Shown piece by piece: positions 25,113 through 37,600 of a DNA stretch of 64,000 nucleotides; within the stretch, counting starts at the first letter, position 1, and each line of letters begins with the position of its first letter. Below the pieces are notes generated by a model, which was not told the origin of the DNA, did no database searches, and saw nothing but the letters and a program-made list of their open reading frames with translations. Where the stretch lies: the NCBI GenBank assembly GCA_903813345.2, contig CAIIXF020000006.1:25119936-25183935 (forward strand), in the 5' to 3' direction. Source of the stretch: Owenia fusiformis (Eukaryota > Annelida > Polychaeta > Sabellida > Oweniidae). The position numbers and the translations under genes were made by a program.

Positions 25113-28100
25113 TCAAATAACACTTTTATTCCCTGTTATTTTCCCAGGGAAAACATGTTATCATGGAATAAATTTAATTATGCACTGGTTATAATGAGAT
25201 ATGTAATATAATTTTTGCGCACTCTGGTAGAAAATATGGTTCAAAACTTTATTTGCCATTTCACTTGATCCCTCAATTAACATTGTGGGATAAGGATGAG
25301 GATAAGGTTTGAGGCAAAATTACCAAAAATATCAAACTGATGTTGTTATTATTGTGGCAGCCATTTTTACTAGTCTTGGGTCTTAATTTAGAACTCTCTT
25401 ACTGTTGAACAAAAAGTGTAATACTTTAACAACCAAAATATATGGTTTCCCCTCACAAAATCATTTACATCCTCGTAACAAAATAAACTTCATCCTCCAA
25501 CAACTGTCTACATATATTGGGACATCATTTCTAATATTGTCACTTCTGGTGGTTTTCTAGAATTCCCCAGCCTCTTTACATTTAACACAATAAACTCCTT
25601 AAGTTCTGTACTGAAGATCATGTTTCTAATGTTTTTCTTGGTAAAGATATCATGTAAGTATAGAATATGTCTGTATTGATCTCAGTCAACCTTTGCAAGA
25701 TGTTGAGTGGATATCTTTCTGATATGAGGCTCCTTAGGGGTTTTCCAAGATGATGAATTGCTGAATCATGTAGACTTATTTTGGACTAGAGACATGTATA
25801 CAGACTAACCTGTGTAACTGGAACACCATTTGTACTTTAAAATTGTGTTCCATTTGCGAGGTGTTCCACTTTCAGAGGTTCATTTTACATTTAGCTGTTG
25901 GGTAACTGGACTTTGATGTGTTCCACCTACAGAGGTATTCCACATTACAGTATATGGAGCATTTCATCGACAAAAAGTAAAATGGCCAAACAAACAACTT
26001 ATTTATGATTAATTGGAGTGGTAGTTAATATTCCATAGTTATAAAGTGTGTATGATTTATGTTAAAATGTTCATAACATGATTATGTTTTAACACGCATA
26101 AAATGGTAGGGTTACCGACATTTTTTACTCAAAACATTTTGATTCCCCACATTTTCTCTTAAAAATTTGAAATGAATGACACCTCATATATTGTATGGTA
26201 AGCGCACTATATTGGCCCTCTTTCATAAGAAAGATTCTACAGAACAGCGTAAAACTTAGAGACTAACGATAAAGAGGATGAGTCAGTTCACTTCCAATTT
26301 AGGGATATTTTGTCAGCAGAGAGAAAATGCATCTGAATTCATTGTCCTTCTGTTCTATCCACATTACCAATTATTTGACTCAAATACTCTTTGGCTATGT
26401 CTGCTTAAATACTTTCAAGCTGCAACAGATCATCCATTAATTAATGCCCTCATTTAGAGCGTTTTCCAGAATAGGAAGGAAGCTGCAGTGAGTCCTGCTA
26501 TTATGATGGTAGTAGGAAATTATCCATCAATAATTCATATGAAAGCACAACTATTAAGTTTGAATCAAAGTGAGATTTCCATTTCCTATTATCTCATATC
26601 TCATCATTTTTAATTAATGATAGATGGAACCAGAGTTCTGTTAAAAAGGCCTTAATTGACATTAGATTTAATATAGTAATTATTGATTCACTACATTGTG
26701 GTCTTTATGTAATTTTCATGATATTTATCACCAATATTTAATAAAATGGTTAATTTTTCACTTTTTGTGGATTATTTATACACATTATGATATAATACAA
26801 AATTGAAAAACAAAATATTTTGAACTTTTGGAGGGGAGTGTATCTGCTCAAAATCATTCTCGCAAAATAACATTTTTGGGTTAATTCATTAGACTACATT
26901 TAGTTCCAATTTTTGGATTTCAAGTAAAGATATTGAGTATATTGACAATATACAGTGTATCAAACACTTGATAATTATAGGATATCCTATGATTTTGAGG
27001 AATATCATTTTTATCTACAAAGTGATATTGATATCTGCACGAGAGAGCGAAGCGAATGAGTGCATATATCAATATCACCTCCTTGGTGGGGAGTCAATTT
27101 GCACCCACTTGAAAATGAGAAAATCATGACAAATTGGCATATTTTGACCAATTTTGGTCTGAATTGTGAAAATGAGAATTTTGCACCCACCTGGGACAAA
27201 ATCCTAGGGAGATCAGTGAATATGATACAAGGCATATAAATATGCAAAATGTCACCACCTGCCATTTGTTACATGCGAGGATCTTGAGGTTAATAATATA
27301 TTGGTAGTCCTTGCTCCTGGGATTTTAAAATATATTTATTTTGTTCACAGTAAATCAAGATTATTATCACGCTGCTTATATAAATGTATTTATAAATGTT
27401 CAGACATGAATTCATGAAATTGGGAATGGTAAGCCTGACAGTAATATGATACAAGGCATAATGTAAACATGCAAAATGTCACCACCTGCCATTTATTACA
27501 TACACCAAATACCAACCACTGAACTCCAAACACCAACTGACAAACAACATTCACCAAAAAAGTTAGTGACGTAAAATTAGATATTCATGCTTCATGGAAT
27601 ATCCCTTTTTTGAAAGTCCTTTTCGCTGCTGATATTATCACAATGTTTGCGTGATTATGATATCTAGTGTGATCATGGGGTGTAGTAGCAGCTGGGTATT
27701 TTTTGTAACGTTATTCATGAAAAAAATGAAGTGAAAAATGACATCTAAAGAGTCAGTAAAAGTCAGATAGAGTCAATAAGTCAATATATACATCTAAGAC
27801 GCATCTGACATCTATACTAAAAAAATAATATAACTTAGATCAAATAAATTGACATTGGACTGTTTTCTAACAATGTCATGCTATGACACTAATATTGTTA
27901 TAATATTTTAAGTTCATGTATAAGTACCTGCAGACTATAAGACACTTACCTTGTTATAGAATAGCACATATCTGATAAGTAATCAGCACAATAGACTAAA
28001 CATATATACATTTATATCTACATATATACCTGAAATCCATTCTTGAAATTTCATTTTTATTTTGAAAAATTTAATTGAATGGAGTTGATTTCCCCTTTTA

Positions 28101-28391
28101 TACTATTTTGTACATCAGTTTTATGTATTATCATTTCTTGTTTGTAAACATCAATACTATTACATGTACTTTGTCCTGCTTTATTAGCGTTTGTAAAGTA
28201 ACTACTTTTGTATTTTATTCATGGGTAAAGTCATATGACAGGTCACATGGCACATGTTCAATAGTTCAGGCTGCTTTTATGCTAAACAGTTCTGTTTACT
28301 TTTACACTTATTGTTGGACTTTCAGATGTTCTCTGTGAGATTTATGTGAATAAAGCTGAAACTACATAGTACTGCACTGTAGACATCAAGG
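25113..28391. other. Intergenic DNA before the oxidase gene
   Basis: AT-rich. It holds a degenerate GTGGAACACC-type element near 25818-25960, a small hairpin at 27020-27077, and reverse copies of a dispersed CACCACCTGCCATTTGTTAC repeat near 27250 and 27478. The last few hundred bases should contain the oxidase promoter, but no clear TATA box or initiator was picked. Confidence 0.5.
27020..27077. repeat. Short hairpin with GAGCGAAGCGAATGAG loop
   Basis: GTGATATTGATATCTGCAC is mirrored by GTGCATATATCAATATCAC around an imperfect loop. Same style as the other hairpins here. Confidence 0.7.
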
Positions 28392-31300
28392 ATGCCACCA
28401 AGCATAGAAAGGGGGGATGGCATACAGTGCCCAAAATGCCACTCAAGGTAAAGAGGGACAATTAGGATTACAAAACTTTCAGAGACCTTTACATGTATGT
28501 TGAAGGCACAATTTACTGAAGTTCAACTCAAAGAAATTCATTGAGACTGTAATAGTACCTGTACACCACTGTTATTATTTAGTACATAGGCTTTTTTATT
28601 GACTTCGATTTCACTATTGAAAAATTTGTATAAACTTGAATGTAAATGTTCTTACTTGCATTCTAGGCACCTTCCCCTGAATTCACTTGTTGAAAATGGC
28701 AAGAATGTATATGCTGCTACCTGCCAGCATTGTGGCCACTTCTTTAAGTTTAGTGCTACACCTACCCCCAAATCTAGTGTTACATTTACAATCAATGGCA
28801 AGGCCTATACAGGTATGTCTATCATGTTAATTGTTTCAACTTGTAAAATGATGATGGTCATCTCAGATATGACAATGATATATTTTGAAGATAATGCCCG
28901 ATAATGACACGTAACATGTAAGTGTACATGTAACTAGACATGTACAGTGTACTAATATGTAACTTGAAATGTGCTGATCAACTTAATTCCCTAAAGCACG
29001 GACCTGCAGAGGTAGATTCTTCTCTTTTTTGGGGAAAAATTTTGAATTTTTAGTGGAATTTTTTGCTTCACAATATACCTGTAGTTTAATTTATTTCTTC
29101 CTTCATTTCCAAATTTTAACTTGTTCTGAAATCTTTTGATTTTTACACCAAATTTTTCACCAAATTTCCAACAATTTTTTTAATTTTCACATTCAAATAC
29201 AAAAGTGAAACTTATCATTTTTGTGATGTCATGAAAACAGTTATGGGATATTCTCTATTTCATGATTGTTTTTTTCATCCATGATGTGCTGAGTCATGCA
29301 CAACAACTTTAGAATCTGATGGTTAACAATGCTGTTGAATAGGTGTATGTTTGCTTAAAGAACCAGGCTGTTCTCTAAAGATTCCCTATCTGTATATATT
29401 TTCTAGTTGGAAACACATATCCAGGCTCAATGTCTCTCAATGCTTACATCAGGGAGGTTGCTAGGCTACCAGGAACTAAAGTGATGTGTGCTGAAGGAGG
29501 ATGCGGATGTTGTGTTGTCACGGTTACCCATGATGGAAAATCCTATGCAATGAACTCTGTAAGTTCTTTTGAAGTTCAGTTTTGTAAATGTTAAAAACTA
29601 AAAACATTAAGCTTATTATTAGGAGGCCCCATCGGGGGGCCTCCTATCAATTTTGTAGATATTATTATTAGGAGGCCCTCCTGAAAGGGCCTCCTATAGC
29701 TTTTGTAGCTTTTCTTTATTATTCTTTATTCTTTATTCTTTATTTATTATTCTTCCTAAGCATTTTTCTCCTACTTCCAACTAGCTTTCAACTACTTACT
29801 ATATGCTCCTACTAGACCCCTGGGCTGGAATAGGGGGGAAAATATTTTTTATCTAGGTCAAGGTCAAAGGTCAAAATCTAGGTCAAATCTAAGTTTTTTT
29901 TCAAGTTTCTCAAGTTTGTCATTATACTTCATTATTTCTTGCGATGAATTAAACTGAAGCTACATTTAAGTATTCTCTACAAATTGATCACTATATGTCA
30001 GCATTAAATTTTTACCGTTTTTGAGATAGTTGACGTCAAAAAACGGTCAAAAAAGGTCATTTTTCAACTTGCTTCAATCTGACCAAATTTTTTTTTAAAA
30101 ATCATCTACAAGTTCCAAGGAGTCCGAATCTGACCTCAGATTTGACCTTTGACCTTTAGTTGACCTTCAGTGACCTTCGAAAGGTCAGAAAAGTTGATTT
30201 TTCAAATTGAGTCTTTGGATTCAAATTTAAGTCAGTCTAATTACAAATAGCCCACTGAGGTCTAAAAAAGTAAAAATTTCAAGGTCAAAGGTCAAGGTCA
30301 TCAAATTAGGTCACAAACTGTGCTATCTAAGTTTCTCATAGTTCAAGACTACAAATCAATATTTTTAATTGGAAGTCAAGATGTACATTCCTCTGAGGGT
30401 TCTACACATATTAGTTATTGACTATTTATTAAAATTTTGTCCCAGTTTTGAGATATAAGAGCTCAAAAACTGAAAAAGGTCAATTTTTTAAAGTTTATAA
30501 GGTCAAATTTTAACTTGCTTCAAATTCACCCAACTTTTTTTTAAAAATCATCTACAACTTCTCAGGAGTTCATATTTAACCTCAGATTTGACATTTGACC
30601 TTTAGTTGACCTTCAGTGACCTTCGAAAGGTCAGAAAAGTTGATTTTTCAAATTGAGTCTTTGGATTCAAATTTAAGTCAGTCTAATTACAAATAGCCCA
30701 CTGAGGTCTAAAAAAGTAAAAATTTCAAGGTCAAAGGTCAAGGTCATCAAATTAGGTCACAAACTGTGCTATCTAAGTTTCTCATAGTTCAAGACTACAA
30801 ATCAATATTTTTAATTGGAAGTCAAGATGTACATTCCTCTGAGGGTTCTACACATATTAGTCATTGACTATTTATTAAAATTTTGTCCCAGTTTTGAGAT
30901 ATAAGAGCTCAAAAACTGAAAAAGGTCAATTTTTTAAAGTTTATAAGGTCAAATTTTAACTTGCTTCAAATTCACCCAACTTTTTTTTAAAAATCATCTA
31001 CAACTTCTCAGGAGTTCATATTTAACCTCAGATTTGACATTTGACCTTTAGTTGACCTTCAGTGACCTTCGAAAGGTCAGAAAAGTTGATTTTTCAAATT
31101 GAGTTTTTGGATTCAAATTTAGGGTAAGCCTAATCATAAAAGACCCACTGGGCTCTAAAACAGTAAAATTTTCAAGGTCAAGGGTCACGGTTATCAAATT
31201 AGGTCAAAGGTCAAAATCTAGGTCAAATCGAAATTTTTTTCAAGTTTCTCAACTTTGTCCTTATACTTCATTATTTCTTGCGATAAATTAAACTTAAACT

Positions 31301-34300
31301 ACATTTAAGTATTTTCTACAAATTGTTCACTATATGTCAGCATTGAATTTTTACCATTTTTGAGATATTTGACGTCGAAAATGGTCAAAAAAGGTAATTT
31401 TTCAACTTGCTTCAATCTGACCAAAATTTTTTTTAAGAATCATCTACAAATTCCCAGGAGTCCGAATCTGACCTCATATTTGACCTTTGACCTTTAGTTG
31501 ACCTTCAATGACCTTCGAAAGGTAAGAAAAGTTGATTTTTCAAATTGAGTCTTTGGATTCAAATTTAGGTCAGCCTGATTAAAGAAGACCTACTGAGGTC
31601 TAAAAGGGTAAAACTTTTCAAGGTCAAAGGTCAAGATCATGAAATTAGGTCACAAACTGTTTGAGACTACAAACCAATATTTTTAACCCGAAGTCGAAAT
31701 ATACACATCCCTCTAAGGGTTCTACACATATAAGCAATTGACTATCTAATAGAATTTTGTCCCAGTTTGAGATATAAGAGTTCAAAAATTGAAAAAAGGT
31801 CAATTATGAAATTTTTCAAGGTCAAATTTAAACTTGCTTCAAATTGACAAAATCTTTTTTTTGAAAATCATCTACAAGTTCTCAAGAGTTCACATCTGAC
31901 CTCAGATTTGATATTTGTCATTTAGTTGACCTTCAAATTGTCAAAAATGCCTAAGAGGGCCTCCGTGAGATTGCTTGCAATCTTCAAAAGTCTAGTTATT
32001 ATTATTCTTTATTATTTATTCTTCCTCCCTCTTTTTCTCCTACTTCCAACTACCTTTCAACTAGGTACTACATAATCCTACTAGGGACCTGGGCTGAACT
32101 TGGCGGGAAAGGAATTTTTATCTAGGTCAAGGTCAAAGGTCAAAATCTAGGTCAAATCTAAGTTTTTTTCAAGTTTCTCAAATCCTGACACTACACTTAA
32201 ATATTTTTGGCTGAATTTTTGCACACAGATAGATATTAGTATTCTATTAGTCTTAGCCTTTTGCCGTCTAGAGAAATTTTGCCTAGATTTTGAGATATTG
32301 AAGGTCAAAAAAAGGTCAAAAAAGGTCTTTTTTCAACTTGCTTCAAATTTACCAATTTTTTTTTTAAAACTCATCTACAAGTTCTCAGGATTCCAAATCT
32401 GACCTTACTTTTGACCTTTGACCTTTGGTTGACCTTCAGTGACCTCCGAAAGGTCAAAAAAGTTGATTTTTCAAATCGATTTTCTGGATTCAAATTTAGG
32501 TATATTTATTCACAAAAGATCTTCTGAGGTCTAAAAAAGTAAAATTTGCAAGATCAAAGGTCAAGGTCATCAAACGAAATCACAAACTGTGTTTTCTAAG
32601 TTTCTCAAAATTGGAGACTACAAATCAATTTTTTTTACTGAAAGTCAGAATATATATTCCTCTAAAGGTTCTACACATATTAGCAATTGACTATTTATTA
32701 AAATTTTGCTCCAGTTTTGAGATATTAGAACTCAAAAACTGAAAAAAGGTCAAATTTCAAAATTTTTCAAGGTCAAATTTTAACTTGCTCTAAATTGACC
32801 AAACCTTTTTTTTAAAAGCATCTACAAGATCTCAGGAACTCAAATCTGACCTTAGTTTTGACCTATGACCTTTAGTTGACCTTCAGTGACCTTCGAAAGG
32901 TCAAAAAAGTTAATTTTTCAAATTGATTTTCTGGATTCAAATTTAGGTTTCTTCAATCAGAAAAGATATACTGAGGTCTAAAAAAGTAAAACCTGTAAGG
33001 TCAAAGGTCAAGGTCATCAAACAAGATCACAAACTGTGTTTTCTAAGTTTCTCAAAGTTTGTGACTACAAATCAATATTTTTGAATTAAAGTCAGGATAT
33101 ATATTCCTCTAAAGGGTTTTCACATAATAACAATTGATTATCTATTAAAATTCTGCACCAGTTTTGAGATATTGGACCTCAAAAACTGAAAAAGGTCTAA
33201 TGTTGAAATTTTTCAAGGTCAAATTTCACATTGCTTCAAATTGACCAAACTTTTTTTTAAAAATCATCTACAAGATGCCTGGAGTTCATATATGTCCTTG
33301 TATTTAAGATTTGACCTTTGGCTGACCTTTAAATGTTCAAAAAAGCCTACGGGGCCTCCGTAAGATTGCTTGCAATCTTCTAGTTATTATTAGGATTAAG
33401 CTTTGCACTGACAACTCTCATAAAAATAATTATCAGTCAATTTGTTTTTGAGTGAGACATATAACCCAAAAATATATATTGCAGTGTCTATGCCTCATAT
33501 ATTTCATTTTCTATATCCTATATATTGCAGTGTCAAAGTCCCATATATTGCAGTGGCTATGGGGCATATGTTGCAGTGTCTTTGCCTCATATATTATGTG
33601 TCTATGCCCCATATATTGCAGTGTCTGTGCATCATATATTGCTTTGCCTATGCCTCATATATTGCATTGTCTGTGGCCCATATATCACAGTATCTATGCC
33701 CCATATATGGCATTGCCTGTCTATGTCCCATATGTGTTACTGTGTCCATGCCCTGCAGTGTCTATGCCCCATATATCACAGTGTATCTGCCCCATATATT
33801 ACGTGTCTATGCTCCCTATAATACAGTGTCTATGCTCCATATGTTGCAATGTCTGTGCCCCATATATTGCAGAGTCTATGACTCATATATTGCAGTGTCT
33901 ATGTCTCTATATTGCTCTATCTATGTCCCATATATTGCACTATCTGTCTATGTCTCATATTGCTGTGTCCATGCCCCATATATTGCAGTGTCTATAGCCT
34001 ATGTTGCTGTATCTATGCCCCATATATCGCAGTGTCTATGCCCCATATATTTCAGTGTCTGTGTCCCATATATTCTTGTGATGGCTGGGACATTCAAACA
34101 ACAGAGGGAATAGGGGGAAAGAGACAGGGCTTCCACCCCATTCAGGAGAAACTGGCTGACCTGAATGGAAGCCAGTGTGGTTACTGTAGCCCAGGAATGG
34201 TCATGAACATGTATGGGTAAGTAACTATGTATGGCTACATGTTTGGTAAAATACTTCAGCATTTTAAATTTTATGCCTAGTGTGTAAATTGCCACCAGAC

Positions 34301-34663
34301 CCTCTGTATATAAATTGTATAATGGATGCATTAAATCATGATTGTTCTTTGTTTCTATTCTAGGTTTCTATTAACTTATATTCTAGGTCTACATTTACTC
34401 ATGTTCTAAGTTTCTATTAAATCATGTTCTCTATTTCTATTAAATCAAATTCTAGGTTTCTATTTAATCATATTCTAGGTTTCTGTTAACTCATGTTCTA
34501 TATTTCTTTTAATCAATGTTTGTATGTCTATTAAACATAAATTTCTATTTAATCCTGTTCAAAGTTTCTTTTGAATTATATTCTAGGTTTCTCTCTGGAA
34601 ACTCGAAGCCAACTCAGCAGCAAATAGAAGATGCCTTTGATGGGAACATATGCAGGTGCACTG
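28392..34663 (+). CDS. Oxidase exons 1-5: zinc-ribbon-like head and both 2Fe-2S domains
   Basis: Residues 1-54 carry CPKC (13-16) and CQHC (38-41), a CxxC-x21-CxxC pattern typical of a zinc ribbon and not part of standard family members, which begin near the VTFTINGK strand (here about 57). The plant-type cluster uses C95, C100 and C103 in CAEGGCGCC, plus C119, the first residue of exon 4. The second cluster uses QCGYC (158-162) and CRC (194-196). [21 protein letters not shown] and GNICRCTG are family hallmarks. Exon 3 ends at 29558 and exon 4 starts at 34056 across a 4.5-kb intron full of repeats. Exons 4 and 5 are each preceded by an array that copies their own acceptor. Confidence 0.92.
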
Positions 34664-37600
34664 GTTGGTATTTTCAATTATTATACACATCATTGGAACA
34701 TTGCAATCTGATTGCTTGATGGTTGTATACATGTTGTAGATACTCTACAACACTGATCATGAGATATATATTGGAGAATGTTAAAGTCCCCGTGCAATGT
34801 TTGAAAATATGTTTTTATCATTCATTTACTATTCGTCATGACTTTAAAAGTTTTTTTAGAGATTTTTTGAAAAAAATTGTTTTAAAAAGTTGTTAGCTTT
34901 TCATTTCTCAAATATTCAAATTTCCCACCATTTTTCAAAAAAGGCAAATGGGCTTGGTATCATTTGGGTTCATTGATGGTGTCCTTAGCTTACAAACGCT
35001 GTATTAGGGTCTGTTTGTCTTCTACATCAGAGTGTTGTGTCTTGCGTTTTCTGAAGACTAATGTAAAAAGATACAAATGTTTTTTTGTAGGCTTCCGACC
35101 CATTCTAGATGCAATGAAGAGCTTTGCCATTGATAATCTTCAATGCTCTGGTAGTGTGGCTGATATAGAGGTATCATATTAAATTCACTTTTTTAAAAAG
35201 TGTATATACAGGGCTAGTTACAAATGCCTAATTATACACTGAGACGGGTAAAAGCAAAAAAAAATTTTGAAATGCCAAATATAATTTGTGTCTCTGTATT
35301 TATGTATTCATCAGTCAATGTTTACACTAAATGTTATTTCAGTGCTCAACGTTTTAACAAGAGTTGGATGCTGCTTATTGTTCAGCTTCTCTATAGTACT
35401 TAGAAAATCACATTACTTATGCATGTATTAAAATAGTAATGTCTCTTGAAGGACATCAACAAGAGAATATGTAGCAAGACAGGGAATCCCTGCAGTGGAA
35501 CATGTAACCCCCAAACATCTACCCCAGAAGCAATTCATCTAGTCCTAGCTGAAGCACAATGGTTCACTCCGACAACATTGTCAGATCTATATGCACTTGC
35601 AGACCAATATCAGGATAAACATGTCAAGTTTGTCTCAGGAAATTCAGGGAAAGGTGAGGGGTGTGCTCTTTGAAAATTATAGCTGTCTAAATTTGTTCAT
35701 TTGCACAGATTTTGAGATTTCTACAAACTTGAAAGTATACTTATAGTAATCAATTATGTAATTTTTTGCTATTTTTGGATGATGGAAACATATTTCGTTC
35801 ATTGGGATATGCTTCTCCATGATGTTACCATTCTGTACTAGTTTATTCATCATCAGTGGATTTCCATATTTGAATATATTATATCTTAATTCAAGGTGTA
35901 TATAATGATGGTCCCTATGATGTTTGGATAGACACCAAAAAAGTACCAGACTTCGGCCACTTCTCTGTAAGTAGAATAATTCCTGGATTTCATATACAAT
36001 AGACTTGTATATATGTATTGCATGATAAAATCCAGATTTTGTTGAAATTAATTTACACCAAAAGTAAGTGGCCTCCTGGCTCTAACATAATCACTATCTT
36101 TTTTATAGACAAATACAAACATAACTAATATAATATGAGATAACTAATATATCCATTATTCCATTATTTTAATCATGCCATTTCATTTTGTTCTCAATAA
36201 TTGTTTTATACATCAATTGAAAATGAAAACTTCATTAGAAATACATGCTAAACACGATGAGCTCTCAAAATGTTGGCTGTGGAGAGAAGTCTATTTGTGC
36301 AAAGGCTGGGCACAGTTATCTGATTTTTACACTACTGCATATGCGGATGATGTTTGGCGGTTGGTGTTCAGCAGTTGCTGTTTGGAGGTCGGAGTTTGTA
36401 ACAAGTGGCAGAAAGTGACATATTGCATGTTAATGCCTTGTGCAACATTACATTTGTGATACTATTTTTAATTCAAGGCAACTGCCCCAGATGTATTCTT
36501 TGGGGCGAATGTGACTCTAACTCAGATGATGGATACACTGAACCAGTTAGCCAACAGTCAGGGATTTGAGTACTGTGCAGCACTGGCCAACCATATCAGT
36601 AGGGTAGCCAACACACCAGTGAGAAATGTAAGCACAAAGCTTGTTTGGTTTGAAATTTTTTTCAGATTATGATTTAGATAATTGTCAAGGTGTGTGGCTT
36701 TTCTGTTTTTAAACTGAGTATTTCTCTGATTTTGAGTATATGTTTTGTATTATATTGTTCTTGAAAAAATAGTTAAATAGTTAAATTTATTCATATGGTT
36801 TGATTTGTAGGGGCTTTTGTCTTTTTGCAAATGTTACCCATTGTTCTTTCCAATTTATAATATCACATTGCATAAAATGAGTAGTGGGATCAAAAATATG
36901 ATGAAAAACTTGCGTGATCCCTAAATGCTGATATTTCCAAATTGTTTTCCAAATATACTTAAGGTAGGCACATGTAAATTATTTTATGACTTGTACATTG
37001 TTGCAATGTGTTAAGGTGGCTACATGGGCAGGTAACCTGATGATGAAGCATGCGCACAATGAGTTTCCATCAGACATCTTCCTTATACTAGAAACTGTAC
37101 AAGCCAGGCTGACTATCAGTAAGTTTTCATATACAGTCAAACCTGTCCAATACGAACACCTCTTGGACCAGTCAAAAGTGTTTGGACTAGCAGGTGTTCA
37201 TATTTCAAGGTTTCAAATTTATAAACATGTAAGTCAATGGATGGAAAATAACAAAATTGGGGCCAAGAAAAAGTGTTCACATTGAGAGGTGTTTGGATTA
37301 GACAGGTGTTCATGTATACAAGTTTCACTGTACCTAGTGTCAATGTAAAATATATTATGGGATCCAAAATTATTTTAAACAGATCGTTCTGGAAATGAAG
37401 TAGTACGAGGGTTGATCAATAAGTAATGAACACATTTTTACAAAATAAACCTATGTTGCAGGAGATAGTCACGGGATCAGTGAATGCAGCCCATTGTCCT
37501 TTCTGTCATTCTGTACCCCAGACAACATGATCTTACAAAGTGTTAAGCTGCCCCAAATGCTCACCCCAGCCACAGTTAGGACATACAAGATCATGCCAAG

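Noticed and set aside
28599-28904. 101-codon frame considered as a separate small zinc-finger gene
   Set aside because: Its middle is oxidase exon 2, which splices in phase to exons 1 and 3; the ends are intron.
33442-34113. Open frame of 223 codons and overlapping frames at 33452-33997 and 33525-33821
   Set aside because: They are translations of the 23-bp minisatellite; three frames are open because the unit lacks stops. Only the last part overlaps true exon 4.
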